In this document: in pieces, positions 1-9,496 of the stretch
How the letters are laid out: the number at the start of each line of letters is the position of its first letter
Position numbering within the stretch: position 1 is the first letter of the stretch
From: Bacteroidales bacterium
GTDB lineage: Bacteria; Bacteroidota; Bacteroidia; Bacteroidales; Muribaculaceae
DNA: 46,062 nt
NCBI GenBank assembly: GCA_014800795.1
Contig: JAAVFL010000031.1
Coordinates: forward strand, 1-46,062
Direction: 5' to 3'
Program-made: the position numbers and the translations under genes
Notes under the pieces: generated by a model
Seen by the model: only the letters and a program-made list of their open reading frames with translations
Database searches by the model: none
What the model was told of the DNA's origin: nothing

Positions 1-417
1 CTCGGCGATCTCATTGTATTTGTAACCTGCCACGTGCATCGAGAAGGGGATGCGGTATTCGTCGCTGAAGGAGTTGATGGCGGCGGTGATCTCACCGGCC
101 GCTACGGAACCTTCGGGGGCATCGAGACCCGATTCCTGCGGGAGATTGAGATGATAGAGATCTTCGGTCTGATCGATCACCGTTGCCGAGCGCACCACCT
201 TGCGGTAGTTGTTGATGAAGATATTGCGCATGATGGTGAACACCCATCCCTTGAAGTTTACATTGTCTACATATTTATCCTCGTTGTCAAGAACCTTGAG
301 CGTGGTATCCTGGAGCAGGTCGTAGGCATCATCGCGGTTTGAGGTAAGCATGTACGCGAAGTTGAGAAGATTGCCCTGAAGAGCGAGGAGCTTGGTCTGG
401 AAATTCTGGGAACTCAT
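1..417 (-). CDS. ECF-type RNA polymerase sigma-70 family factor (N-terminal part, cut by window edge)
   Basis: Reading the minus strand from the ATG at 417 gives 139 uninterrupted codons running off the window edge, so the C-terminus is missing. The product starts MSSQNFQTKLLALQGNLLNF. It shows the sigma region 2 pattern: a Y-D-LLQDT segment near residues 30-40, then FKGWVFTIMRNIFINNYRK at about residues 57-75, the region 2.4 helix. After a linker comes a segment resembling the start of region 4 (FSDEYRIPFSMHVAGYKYNEIAE). Such factors direct RNA polymerase to a small regulon in the cytoplasm. No anti-sigma gene is visible because the downstream side is outside the window. A near-consensus promoter lies 62-92 nt upstream. 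The family call is firm; the regulon is unknown. Confidence 0.85.
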   Translation of the reverse strand, partial: MSSQNFQTKLLALQGNLLNFAYMLTSNRDDAYDLLQDTTLKVLDNEDKYVDNVNFKGWVFTIMRNIFINNYRKVVRSATVIDQTEDLYHLNLPQESGLDAPEGSVAAGEITAAINSFSDEYRIPFSMHVAGYKYNEIAE

Positions 418-478
418 AACTGGGATCTTTTTTAGTTGATTATCGTTTCTGTTTTGTAACCGTTTTGTGATTACATCG

Positions 479-509
479 CAAAGATACTGACAATTTCTGA
501 ATCTCCAAA
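479..509 (-). promoter_or_regulatory. Bacteroidota-type promoter of the sigma-factor gene
   Basis: Read on the minus strand, TTTG (509-506) is followed after 19 nt by TATCTTTG (486-479). This matches the phylum's -33/-7 consensus TTTG-N19-TAnnTTTG. It points to a start site near 472 and a leader of about 55 nt before the ATG at 417. Confidence 0.75.
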
Positions 510-1320
510 TTTTTTCGCAACTTTTTTCAAATTTTATTTTACAAAAATTTAATTACAGTTGCTATATTATTGATTTTTAATTCATTAGCCAATTTGAAAT
601 TTGTTACATTACTGCAACGCCACGTTGGCAATATAAACTACCGTCAAGCACCTCTCACTACTAATTGATTAGCAGCAATTTGCGCGAATCACAACGATAA
701 CGAGGAACTAAAATCAGAGACCGACACACAAAAGTTTCACATTGCAGCCCCGTCATTTGTAGCCATTTAGAAGACAATCATAACAAAGAACAAAACATAC
801 CTGCTGCGGCATTACAGTGCCAACTCTTATTCTGTAATATCAACACACCCGATCCTGATGCACAATCGCACCGGAACATACCGCAAAAACCAGTCTGTAA
901 CATCTATGTCACTCACTGACCGCTACTCCATACTCTTTTCACTGTTACATATATAATATTATAATATGATCTATAGGAATGATAGCAAATATACCACTGA
1001 CATGCAGTATCCGTATCAGATTCAGTTAATGACACCTGAAACATGTATCTATACACGTGGCGAAACACTCTTCAAATATCTTAAAAAAACGTTGAGATAT
1101 TGCGCATCTAAAAAATAATTCCGTATATTTGCCGAAAATAACGATTGAAAAAAAGACGCATTACCTTTCTACAAATGCCTTTTATCAATCAGCATATTCA
1201 GACATTTTTTCAAATGTATTCCATTAGCTTTCACTAAAAAAGCGATTTGCTAAAGGAGCGCCAACTATAAAAGAAAAAAAACTCAAAGAGCAAACAAAAT
1301 AAAATTAACTGATTCCGACA
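510..1320. other. Long non-coding gap between divergent sigma-factor gene and ilvE
   Basis: About 800 bases without a credible gene. It is AT-rich, with an especially AT-rich run near 945-970. The only recognisable signals are the sigma-factor promoter at its left edge and a -7-like box at 1124-1131. No hairpin with a T-tract, tRNA or repeat shared with other parts of the window was seen. Confidence 0.5.
1100..1131 (+). promoter_or_regulatory. Probable promoter of ilvE
   Basis: TATATTTG (1124-1131) matches the -7 consensus exactly. A weak -33 match (TTG, 1100-1102) lies 21 nt upstream. This would give ilvE a leader of about 180 nt, which is long, so another start nearer the gene cannot be excluded. 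Confidence 0.45.
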
Positions 1321-2349
1321 ATGAAAGAAGCCGACATTAACTGGTCTGAGATAGGGTTTGGATACATACCCACCGACTATAATGTACGTTGCTACTACCG
1401 TAACGGCAAATGGGGCGAAATTGAAATATCTTCGTCTGAAACAATCGAGATGCATATCGCAGCAACAGCGCTCCATTACGGGCAGGAAATTTTCGAAGGC
1501 CTCAAAGCTTTCCGCGGCAAAGACGGCAAAGTGAGAGTTTTTCGTCCAGAAGAAAACATCCGCCGCATCCAGGACTCGGCAAGAGGCATAAAAATGGAGC
1601 CAATTCCCGCCGATATTTTCATGAAAATGACAGAGATGGCGATCAAACTCAACGAACGATTCATCCCGCCATACGGTTCGGGCGCCTCATTATATATACG
1701 TCCTCTTGAAATCGGAATGACAGCTCGGGTAGGCGTAAAACCCGCTGATGAATATTGCTTCATCATACTCGTCACCCCGGTAGGCCCATATTTCAAATCC
1801 GGTTTCAAACCGACAAACATCTGCATAATGCGTGAATTCGACCGTGTGGCTCCTAAAGGAACCGGCCGCTTCAAAGTGGGAGGCAACTACGCCGCAAGCC
1901 TTGTAGCCGGAGAGAAAGCCCATGATATGGGATATTCCGCGGTTCTCTATCTTGATCCCAAAGAGAAGAAATATCTCGACGAATGCGGACCCGCCAACTT
2001 CTATGCCATAAAAGATGGTAAATACATCACCCCGGCATCCGAATCCATCCTACCGTCAATCACCAACGAATCGCTGATGCAACTTGCGGCAGACATGGGT
2101 CTCGAAGTCGAAAGGCGCCATATACCGGTTGAAGAGATCGCGACATTCGAGGAAGCAGCAGCCTGTGGCACAGCAGCCGTATGCTCACCTGTAGGAGAGA
2201 TTCACGATCTCGATACAGGCGAGAAATTCGTTATCGCCAAAGATGGTCAGCCCGGTCCCGTGACCCGACGTTTATATGACACTCTCAGTGCCATCCGCCT
2301 TGGAGAGACAGAAGATATTCACGGCTGGAACTGGATTCTCGACATGTGA
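1321..2349 (+). CDS. ilvE: Branched-chain amino acid aminotransferase
   Basis: The 342-aa product is a fold-type IV PLP enzyme. It transfers the amino group between glutamate and the 2-oxo acids of leucine, isoleucine and valine in the cytoplasm. The N-terminal segment HYGQEIFEGLKAFRG (residues 52-66) and the segment TGRFKVGGNYAAS are class IV aminotransferase hallmarks. In the latter, K185 is the expected PLP-binding lysine. The C-terminal half has the CGTAAVCSPVGEI cofactor-phosphate region. Length is usual for the family. The ATG at 1321 begins the expected N-terminus. It is followed closely by an HD-domain gene on the same strand, and no terminator is visible between them. Confidence 0.95.
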   Translation: MKEADINWSEIGFGYIPTDYNVRCYYRNGKWGEIEISSSETIEMHIAATALHYGQEIFEGLKAFRGKDGKVRVFRPEENIRRIQDSARGIKMEPIPADIFMKMTEMAIKLNERFIPPYGSGASLYIRPLEIGMTARVGVKPADEYCFIILVTPVGPYFKSGFKPTNICIMREFDRVAPKGTGRFKVGGNYAASLVAGEKAHDMGYSAVLYLDPKEKKYLDECGPANFYAIKDGKYITPASESILPSITNESLMQLAADMGLEVERRHIPVEEIATFEEAAACGTAAVCSPVGEIHDLDTGEKFVIAKDGQPGPVTRRLYDTLSAIRLGETEDIHGWNWILDM

Positions 2350-2374
2350 TTCCATAAACAGAAATTCACACGCA

Positions 2375-2929
2375 GTGTACGATTATCAACGTATCATAGA
2401 CAAATATTATCCCGCAGACACGGTTCTGCGGGATATTTACATGCGCCATTGCCGATCCGTAGCCGAAAAAGCACTGAAAATAGCGCGAGAGAAACAATTG
2501 GAAATAGATCCTGCCGAGATTGAAGCCGGCGCAATGCTCCACGACATCGGGATATTTCTCACAGACGCCGCCGGAATACACTGCCACGGATCACTGCCGT
2601 ATCTCGCTCACGGACGTGCCGGTGCGGACCTGTTGAGAGCCGAAGGCGCCCCTGAGATTTACGCACGCATAGCTGAACGTCATACCGGAGCAGGCCTCAC
2701 GCCCGATGACATCGACCGGTTAGGCCCGGCTCTGACACCCGACAGATCATACATGCCGCAGACCGATCTCGAACAGCTCATTTGCTACGCCGACAAATTT
2801 TTCTCCAAAAACGGCGACATGCTTGAAAAGCCGCTCGCCAAAGTCAGAGCCTCCATAAGCAAGTTCGGAGACAGGGCTCTCAGCAGGTTCGATGCGCTCC
2901 ACAGCCGTTTTGCGACTGAAGGACAATAG
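2375..2929 (+). CDS. HD-domain metal-dependent phosphohydrolase-like protein
   Basis: The product is about 184 aa if it starts at GTG 2375, with the sequence YDYQRIIDKYYPADTVLRDI near the N-terminus. The frame stays open upstream to an ATG at 2276. That would make the gene overlap ilvE by 74 nt with residues that look like a shadow reading, so the GTG is preferred. An HD motif is visible: an H in YMRHCRSVA, then AMLHDIGIFL, then the H of ERHTGAG. These are the residues that bind metal and hydrolyse phosphate esters in this superfamily. A similar short HD protein is common in Bacteroides, but its substrate is unknown to me. Co-transcription with ilvE is likely from spacing (25 nt). Confidence 0.8.
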   Translation: MYDYQRIIDKYYPADTVLRDIYMRHCRSVAEKALKIAREKQLEIDPAEIEAGAMLHDIGIFLTDAAGIHCHGSLPYLAHGRAGADLLRAEGAPEIYARIAERHTGAGLTPDDIDRLGPALTPDRSYMPQTDLEQLICYADKFFSKNGDMLEKPLAKVRASISKFGDRALSRFDALHSRFATEGQ

Positions 2930-2962
2930 AATCCGGCAGAGCCAGGACACTCCACGATATTT

Positions 2963-2998
2963 TTTGTTAAAAACTTTAAAATTTATTTTGTAAATTTG
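2963..2998 (+). promoter_or_regulatory. Probable promoter of gltX
   Basis: TAAATTTG at 2991-2998 is an exact -7 match, about 60 nt before the gltX start. The nearest TTTG upstream (2963-2966) is 24 nt away, which is longer than the usual 19-21. The -33 assignment is therefore weak. Confidence 0.5.
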
Positions 2999-3061
2999 CA
3001 GTCGGTTTTTACAACCGCACAACATAAAAAGATACTCACCTCCACTCATATATAGCACCAT

Positions 3062-4594
3062 ATGGAAAGGAAAGTAAGGGTTCGCTTCGCACCCTCCCCT
3101 ACAGGACCGCTTCACATCGGCGGCGTACGTACCGCACTTTACAACTATCTGTTCGCCCGTCAGCACGGTGGCGACATGATTTTACGAATCGAAGACACGG
3201 ACTCAAACCGGTTTGTGCCCGGTGCGGAAGATTACATCAACGAGGCATTGGCATGGCTCGGTATCTCCATTGACGAAGGAGTGCGCGAGGGTGGAGCTTA
3301 CGGCCCATACAAGCAGAGCGAACGCCGAGACATATACCGCGAGCATGTAAAGCAGCTCCTTGATGCCGGTAAAGCATACATCGCATTCGATACCCCCGAG
3401 GAACTGGAGAAAGCACGCGCGGAGAAACCCAACTTCCAGTACGACGCCACCACCCGCACCTCCATGCGCAACTCCCTTACCCTTCCCGCAGAAGAGGTGA
3501 AACGTCTCATCGACGAAGGCACCCCTTATGTAGTGCGATTCCTGATAGAGCCGGGACGCGATGTCGAGGTCAACGACCTAATCCGTGGCAAGGTGACCAT
3601 CAACTCATCTATTCTCGACGACAAAGTCCTTTATAAAAGCGCAGATGATCTGCCGACATACCATCTTGCCAACATCGTCGACGACCACCTCATGGAAGTC
3701 AGCCATGTAATCCGCGGCGAGGAATGGCTCCCATCCGCGCCTCTCCATGTCCTTCTCTACGAAGCTTTCGGATGGGCAGACACACGCCCCGACTTCGTAC
3801 ACCTGCCGCTTCTTCTCAAACCCGACGGAAAAGGGAAACTCTCGAAACGCGACGGCGACCGACTTGGCTTCCCCGTGTTCCCTCTCGAATGGCACGACCC
3901 GAAGAGCGGAGAAATTTCATCGGGATACCGCGAGAAAGGCTACCTGCCCGAAGCTGTGATAAACTTCCTGGCTCTGTTGGGATGGAATCCCGGCGATGAC
4001 ACCGAAATAATGGGCATGGATGAACTCATACGCAAATTCTCGCTTGACCACTGTTCGAAATCCGGTGCGAAATTCGCTTTCGAGAAAGGAAAATGGTTCA
4101 ACCATGAATATCTTATGGCCATGCCCGCCGACAAACTCGTGGAACTATTCAAACCGGTTCTCAAAGCCAACGGCATAAACCCCGATGAATACTCGGACGA
4201 ATATATCTCAAAGGCCATCGATATGGTGAAAAGCCGTGCGAACTTTGTCAACGACCTCTGGGATCAGGCCCGGTTCTTCTTCATTGCGCCGGACACTTAC
4301 GCTGAAAAGGATATCAGAAAGCGCTGGAAAACCGGGATGCCGGAAATCATGGAGGAGCTCATCGGAGTTCTCGAGAACCTTGAAGATTTCTCGTCGAAGG
4401 CCGCTGAACCCGTCGTACTCGGTTGGATTGCAGACAAAGGCTACCACCTCGGAAACGTGATGAACGCCTTCCGTCTTGCCGTTGTGGGCGAATGCAAGGG
4501 ACCGCACATGTTCGACATCACAGAACTGATCGGTCGTGAAGAAACCGTCCGACGCATCCGCAAGGCCATTGCAGAAATAACACCAGCCGAATAA
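3062..4594 (+). CDS. gltX: Glutamate--tRNA ligase
   Basis: This 510-aa class I aminoacyl-tRNA synthetase charges tRNA-Glu with glutamate in the cytoplasm. The HIGH-type signature is [11 protein letters not shown] at residues 11-21 and the KMSKS-type loop is KLSKRDG at residues 259-265. Both are placed as expected for the Rossmann-fold catalytic domain. The C-terminal third is the helical anticodon-binding region. Length is typical for Bacteroidota. The ATG at 3062 directly precedes the conserved [11 protein letters not shown] start. waaA begins 16 nt after the stop, so the two are probably co-transcribed. Confidence 0.97.
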   Translation: MERKVRVRFAPSPTGPLHIGGVRTALYNYLFARQHGGDMILRIEDTDSNRFVPGAEDYINEALAWLGISIDEGVREGGAYGPYKQSERRDIYREHVKQLLDAGKAYIAFDTPEELEKARAEKPNFQYDATTRTSMRNSLTLPAEEVKRLIDEGTPYVVRFLIEPGRDVEVNDLIRGKVTINSSILDDKVLYKSADDLPTYHLANIVDDHLMEVSHVIRGEEWLPSAPLHVLLYEAFGWADTRPDFVHLPLLLKPDGKGKLSKRDGDRLGFPVFPLEWHDPKSGEISSGYREKGYLPEAVINFLALLGWNPGDDTEIMGMDELIRKFSLDHCSKSGAKFAFEKGKWFNHEYLMAMPADKLVELFKPVLKANGINPDEYSDEYISKAIDMVKSRANFVNDLWDQARFFFIAPDTYAEKDIRKRWKTGMPEIMEELIGVLENLEDFSSKAAEPVVLGWIADKGYHLGNVMNAFRLAVVGECKGPHMFDITELIGREETVRRIRKAIAEITPAE

Positions 4595-4610
4595 CTCATA
4601 GCCGGAAGCA

Positions 4611-5897
4611 GTGAATCAGCTTTACAACACCGGCATACGCCTATACGCTTTTGCAGCCCGCATAGCATCTTTGCGCAGCCCCAAGGTTCGCAAGATGATA
4701 CGCGGGCAGCACCGCACTCACGACACTCTCGTAAAGTGCCTTGCTGACAAGCCGGGGTGCATATGGTTTCACGCATCCTCGCTGGGAGAATTCGAACAGG
4801 GACGCCCTATGATTGAGCGCCTCCGTCGCGAACACCCCGAGAAACCTATACTTCTCAGTTTTTTCTCACCATCCGGTTTCGAAGTGAGAAAAAACTATCC
4901 ATTCGTTGACGCCGTTGTATACCTCCCTTTTGACACTCCCCATAGAGTAAGGCGATTCCTCGATGCAGCACGCCCGTCTATGGCGATTTTTATCAAATAC
5001 GAATTCTGGGGAAATTATCTGAATGAGCTCAGACGCAGAGGAATACCGACATATATAATTTCAAGCATTTTCCGGCCTGGCCAACGTTTTTTCAGAAAAA
5101 CGGGAGGAATGTTCCGCAAAATGCTGCGCTGCTTCAACCGGCTGTATGTGCAGGATGAACGCTCGCGCCGCCTGCTCAAGATAATCGGGATTGAAAACGT
5201 CACCGTGGCAGGCGACACACGCTTCGACCGTGTGACCGACGTAATGCGCTCTACTGTCGAAATCCCCGGATTTCCGGGTTTCGGCGAAGACGCCCCGCTC
5301 CGCTTCATTGCCGGCAGTTCATGGGAAGCTGACGAAGACATATACGTTCCCTGGCTTAACGCGCATCCTGAAGTAAAATTCATCATTGCCCCACACGAAT
5401 TTAACGAAACGCGCCTCGAACACCTTCGTAACCGCTTCACCAAGCCGGCCATACTCCTGTCGGAATGGACAAGCGAGATAAAGCGTGCGAAACTGCCTGA
5501 TGGCGCCATCCCGCCCCATCTGAAAAATGTAAGCGGCATAATCATCGACTCTTTCGGCAAACTGTCGTCCCTCTACCGCTACGCCGACATCGCCTATATC
5601 GGAGGCGGATTCGGCGCAGGAATCCACAACCTCAACGAAGCTGCGGTATACGGTATGCCCGTTATCTTCGGGCCGAACCATGCAAAATTCAAGGAAGCAT
5701 CCGACCTCATAACCTGCGGCGGAGGTTTTTCGGTGGCAACCCGAGAAGAATTTAACTCTGTAATAAACCACTTGGCATCAACGCCCTACGCGCTGGGGCA
5801 TGCAGGCGAAGAAGCCGGGCGCTACATCCGCGATCATCTCGGCGCGACCGACATCATCTACCGCGACCTGTTCGAAAAACAAGAGTTCGCGGAGTAA
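4611..5897 (+). CDS. waaA: 3-deoxy-D-manno-octulosonic acid (Kdo) transferase
   Basis: A 428-aa GT30 glycosyltransferase. It adds Kdo from CMP-Kdo to the lipid A precursor at the inner face of the inner membrane, an essential step of LPS core assembly. The start is a GTG. The N-terminal segment (NQLYNTGIRLYAFAARIASL) resembles the membrane anchor of the family. WFHASSLGEFEQGRPMIE carries the conserved Gly-Glu of the catalytic region. The C-terminal Rossmann half has YIGGGFGAGIHNLNEAAVYG, typical of the nucleotide-sugar-binding domain. It follows gltX after 16 nt. No terminator with a T-tract was seen in the 290 nt downstream. Confidence 0.93.
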   Translation: MNQLYNTGIRLYAFAARIASLRSPKVRKMIRGQHRTHDTLVKCLADKPGCIWFHASSLGEFEQGRPMIERLRREHPEKPILLSFFSPSGFEVRKNYPFVDAVVYLPFDTPHRVRRFLDAARPSMAIFIKYEFWGNYLNELRRRGIPTYIISSIFRPGQRFFRKTGGMFRKMLRCFNRLYVQDERSRRLLKIIGIENVTVAGDTRFDRVTDVMRSTVEIPGFPGFGEDAPLRFIAGSSWEADEDIYVPWLNAHPEVKFIIAPHEFNETRLEHLRNRFTKPAILLSEWTSEIKRAKLPDGAIPPHLKNVSGIIIDSFGKLSSLYRYADIAYIGGGFGAGIHNLNEAAVYGMPVIFGPNHAKFKEASDLITCGGGFSVATREEFNSVINHLASTPYALGHAGEEAGRYIRDHLGATDIIYRDLFEKQEFAE

Positions 5898-6003
5898 ATT
5901 TAAAGCACCTTTCACGAATCTCTTTAAACACGAAATTCCTCAGCTGGGATTTCGGCTGCACACATCTTTATTCCGTCGCATATAACCGTCACTTACAATT
6001 AGT

Positions 6004-6041
6004 GGCTCCCATATAAATTCTGAGCATATTTCATGGGAGCC
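6004..6041. repeat. Inverted repeat between waaA and the LRR gene
   Basis: GGCTCCCAT (6004-6012) and ATGGGAGCC (6033-6041) are perfect 9-nt arms around a 20-nt AT-rich centre. No T-tract follows, so it is not a clear intrinsic terminator. It lies about 95 nt upstream of the LRR gene's -7 box and could be an operator or an RNA 3'-end stabiliser for waaA. Confidence 0.5.
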
Positions 6042-6134
6042 TAACATCTCAGGATGCTGTTCCACAACCGGTCGCTTTTTGTTAATCTTATCTAATTAAA
6101 ACCTCAACTTACATCACATCTGCATATTTATCAC

Positions 6135-6142
6135 TACCTTTG
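6135..6142 (+). promoter_or_regulatory. -7 promoter element for the LRR protein gene
   Basis: TACCTTTG is an exact TAnnTTTG match, 45 nt before the ATG at 6188. No good TTTG lies 19-21 nt upstream. The box overlaps an upstream TTG that would extend the frame, which supports the ATG at 6188 as the true start. Confidence 0.5.
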
Positions 6143-6187
6143 TCATTTATTATTAACACGATCTTACAACCAATCAAAACCATCCGC

Positions 6188-9100
6188 ATGAAAAGACTCC
6201 TGATGCTTTGTGCAGGCGCCCTGGCAGCCTCCTCGATGATATATGCAGAGCAGGGAATCACCCTGACAACCGGCGTCGAGGTAGGTTCCGAAATCAAATT
6301 CCTCGTCAACTCCAAATCTGCCATCCAGCCGATTATCGTGGACTTCGGCGACGGTGAGTCCGATTATTTCACCATTGATCCCAACCAGATGGAAAGCAAC
6401 CGCTGGATCAGCGGAACCGTCAAAGGTAAGACAATGCGCATAAGCGGCAATGTAACTGAATTTGCCTGCGAGGGACAAGGGCTTACCGGAGTGTCAGTCG
6501 AGGGCATGACCTCGCTCGATAAACTCCAGCTGGCCAACAACGAGATTTCAGACTTCGAGTTTGTCGACGCCACCCCGGTGCGAATCCTCGATTTGAGCCA
6601 CAACAAACTGGAAAACTATGTATCGTGGAACGCCAACCTCACCTTCGACAAGGCCGGAGAGACCCTCTATGATCTTAACATCAGCTATAACGACGACATA
6701 CGGTGTCTCAACATGAGTACTCTCCGCTCACTCGTATATCTGACCGCCAACAACTGTCCCCAGCTCGGCTCCATATTCATCTGTGCGCCCGAGGAATCAC
6801 ACCCAAACCTGCGCTCCATCAACCTAAACGACTGCGACCTGGCTCACTTTTATCCGGTGAGCCTCCCCGAATTGCGCACCCTCGAGCTGGCTAACAACAA
6901 CCTCGTGTCAGGCTCATATGATACCGACCCCTTTGTTTTGGGCGATTACCCCAATCTGACCTCTCTCAACCTCGCAGGCAACTGGGGAATCAGCGAACTC
7001 GATGTCACGGAGTGCCCCCTTCTGCAGCAGCTCCATATCAGCGATTGCCGCATTTCGGCCATTGACCTGAGCCAGAACCCCGAGCTGATCACCCTCTCGG
7101 CTTCCAACAATAAAATATCATCGCTCGACCTGGGCAATAACCGCGAGCTCAACTATCTCTATCTCGCCAACAACCCCATCAAAAGCATCGACTTCACCAA
7201 GATGCTCAAGGTGCAGAGTGTAGACATCTCGGGTACGCAGATTTCACGCGTCGACCTCTTTTACTGCTACTACCTGAAGTCATTTAATGCCAGCAATACA
7301 CAGCTGGAATTTGTGGACTTCAATGCCCAGCAACCTGAGCGTATGCAGCTACTCGATCTGCGCGACTGCCCTAACTTCACTCCTATGTCGATGGCATACA
7401 CCGTCAAGACCCTACCTGTGGCCCGCACGACCCAAAGCACAAACACTACCCTCTTCCTTAGCGGCTCGCATCCCGAGATTGCCGACATCGCATATGTAAC
7501 CGGTACCGACATGCACTGGATATGCGACTCCGAGGGGGACGGATCTGCCGATTATCCCATCATAAACGTCAATATTCAGGACGCCGAGCTCTCCGTTGAT
7601 CAGAAGTGGGGATCGCTGGAACGCCTCTATCCCTACGGCGGGATGGGTCTCGACTACGATCTGACTGTTCACTCCACCGAAGGAGGCCGCTTCATCCTGG
7701 CCCAGTGGGAGCCCGAATGGTTCCAAAGCGTAACAAGTGTCATCACCAACATGCGTTGCGGTGTACCCGTTTATGTATACCCGTACCCAGAGGCCGGGAA
7801 ACAGTTCCGTAGCGTGACGGTCAACGGTAAGGAGATATTTTCCAACTGGTTCATGGTCGATGACACCAGCGCCGACATCCGTGTCAACTTCGAGGATAAG
7901 GAGAGCTGCGCCACATTCACTACCGAGAGCGGCCGTTCGCTCTCATTCTGCGTGGCCACCACTACCAACGGCGGTACCGTGGAAATCGACTGGGGCACCG
8001 GAGTGCGCACCCCTTACACCAATATCAGCGCCTACAGCCCCGGCATGTACGATGTAGTAGGCACCCGCATCGAGGGTAAGGCTGCCAGCTCAACCATAAG
8101 CATCTACGGCGATATAGCCGCACTCGACATCTCCTGCTACGGCGATGTTGGCGAGGAGATGTTTGGCCTCCCGAACAACCACATATCGTCGGTTGACGTC
8201 ACCGAGTGCCCCGCCCTCAAGCTCCTCAACCTCTACTGGAACCCCATCAAAGAACTTGATCTCTCCAACAACCCGCTGCTTGAGATGCTTGATTTCAGCT
8301 ATACCGCAGTCAGCCATGTGGACATATCCGCCAACCCCGCACTGATTCAGCTGTCTGGCTATGCCAACAGTGACGAAATCGGCGACTCCTTCGCCCAGAT
8401 CGATGCCATTGACCTCACCGGACACGCGGCACTTCAGGAAGTAGACCTCCACAACCAGCGTCTGACCGCCATAGACGTGACAGGAGCCCCGATGCTGACC
8501 TCCCTTAATGTCACCAACAACAATATCGGTGCGCTCAACCTCTCCAACAACCCGAACCTGATACGTCTGCGGGCCAGCAACAACGCCCTCACGTCGCTTG
8601 ACCTGTCGGCAAACACCGCCCTTAATGAGGTTATCCTCGACAGCAACAACCTCACCGCTATCGACCTCAGCAATAACACCGCTCTGGAGGAACTCTCCGT
8701 GGCCAACAACGCCATAAAATCGCTCGACACCCACATGCTCCCCGAGCTCGGCAAACTCTACATCAACGGCAATGGCCTCACCGCTGAGCAGCTCAACGAC
8801 ATATATTACCTGTTGCCCGAGCGCAAGCATCACTCGTCGGATGACGATCAGATGGCGATAAAATTCAATCTGATCGCCAACCAGGCCTCAGACCGCGAGG
8901 AGAACGACGGCAACGGAGCCGACGGATCCATCGCAGTCATACGTCAGTGGACCCCCAACCCCAACGGCACAAATTCAGGTTCAGCCACCTCTTATCTCGA
9001 CATACTTCCGGCTGCCAACGGCTCAGTGGTTATCACCGACAAAGAGGGAACTGTCTACACCAGCGGCTCAAAGGTGAAGAAATACACCTCGCTGACTATC

Positions 9101-9463
9101 AGCGCCACCCCTGCAGAGGGTTACAAATTTGATGGTTTCCGCCTCAACGGCGATGAACTCACCGAAGGCACCTCCATGCTCATGCCCGGCATATACACCA
9201 TATTCGAGCCAGTCTTCACCACAGGCGCAGGCATCGATGAGGTGAACACCGATGCCGCAGTGAGCATCACCGTCGATGCCTCCGGCAATATCATCGTCAA
9301 TGGTCCCGCAGCAGATGTCACCGTCTACACCATCGACGGGCGTGTGGCCACCCAGACATACATTACCGGCGGGAATGCTGTTATCGACACCCTCGGCTCA
9401 GGCACATATATCGTGCGGGTGTCTGGAACAGGCGTCTCCGAAGTGAAAACCATCGTGAAATAA
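6188..9463 (+). CDS. Large secreted leucine-rich-repeat protein with C-terminal sorting-like tail
   Basis: The product is 1091 aa from ATG 6188, which begins a clear signal peptide (MKRLLMLCAGALAASSMIYA). The frame is open further upstream, but the promoter box lies there. Two similar modules follow each other. Each starts with a PKD-like beta segment containing VDFGDGE or IDWGTGV, then an array of short repeats of the LxxLDLSNNxxLxxL type, at roughly residues 90-400 and 640-860. After a Gly/Asn-rich linker come a small beta domain (GSVVITDKEGTVYTSG) and a tail with VYTIDGRVATQ and GTYIVRVSG. That tail is typical of Bacteroidales exported proteins and resembles type IX sorting domains. A role in adhesion or protein binding at the cell surface is an inference; no catalytic site was seen. 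Confidence 0.85.
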   Translation: MKRLLMLCAGALAASSMIYAEQGITLTTGVEVGSEIKFLVNSKSAIQPIIVDFGDGESDYFTIDPNQMESNRWISGTVKGKTMRISGNVTEFACEGQGLTGVSVEGMTSLDKLQLANNEISDFEFVDATPVRILDLSHNKLENYVSWNANLTFDKAGETLYDLNISYNDDIRCLNMSTLRSLVYLTANNCPQLGSIFICAPEESHPNLRSINLNDCDLAHFYPVSLPELRTLELANNNLVSGSYDTDPFVLGDYPNLTSLNLAGNWGISELDVTECPLLQQLHISDCRISAIDLSQNPELITLSASNNKISSLDLGNNRELNYLYLANNPIKSIDFTKMLKVQSVDISGTQISRVDLFYCYYLKSFNASNTQLEFVDFNAQQPERMQLLDLRDCPNFTPMSMAYTVKTLPVARTTQSTNTTLFLSGSHPEIADIAYVTGTDMHWICDSEGDGSADYPIINVNIQDAELSVDQKWGSLERLYPYGGMGLDYDLTVHSTEGGRFILAQWEPEWFQSVTSVITNMRCGVPVYVYPYPEAGKQFRSVTVNGKEIFSNWFMVDDTSADIRVNFEDKESCATFTTESGRSLSFCVATTTNGGTVEIDWGTGVRTPYTNISAYSPGMYDVVGTRIEGKAASSTISIYGDIAALDISCYGDVGEEMFGLPNNHISSVDVTECPALKLLNLYWNPIKELDLSNNPLLEMLDFSYTAVSHVDISANPALIQLSGYANSDEIGDSFAQIDAIDLTGHAALQEVDLHNQRLTAIDVTGAPMLTSLNVTNNNIGALNLSNNPNLIRLRASNNALTSLDLSANTALNEVILDSNNLTAIDLSNNTALEELSVANNAIKSLDTHMLPELGKLYINGNGLTAEQLNDIYYLLPERKHHSSDDDQMAIKFNLIANQASDREENDGNGADGSIAVIRQWTPNPNGTNSGSATSYLDILPAANGSVVITDKEGTVYTSGSKVKKYTSLTISATPAEGYKFDGFRLNGDELTEGTSMLMPGIYTIFEPVFTTGAGIDEVNTDAAVSITVDASGNIIVNGPAADVTVYTIDGRVATQTYITGGNAVIDTLGSGTYIVRVSGTGVSEVKTIVK

Positions 9464-9496
9464 CAATCCATAACATTTATATCCGATATATCCGAA

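Noticed and set aside
34-342. 102-codon plus-strand frame at the left edge
   Set aside because: It is antisense to the sigma-factor gene, whose minus-strand translation has clear sigma region 2 residues and a near-consensus promoter.
2276-2374. Longer HD-domain protein starting inside ilvE
   Set aside because: The extra 33 residues are an out-of-frame reading of the ilvE 3' end; homologues as I recall them begin near YQxIIDKYYP.
8090-8833. 247-codon minus-strand frame inside the LRR gene
   Set aside because: It mirrors the repetitive LRR codons (valine- and glycine-rich shadow) and has no start signal or family resemblance.
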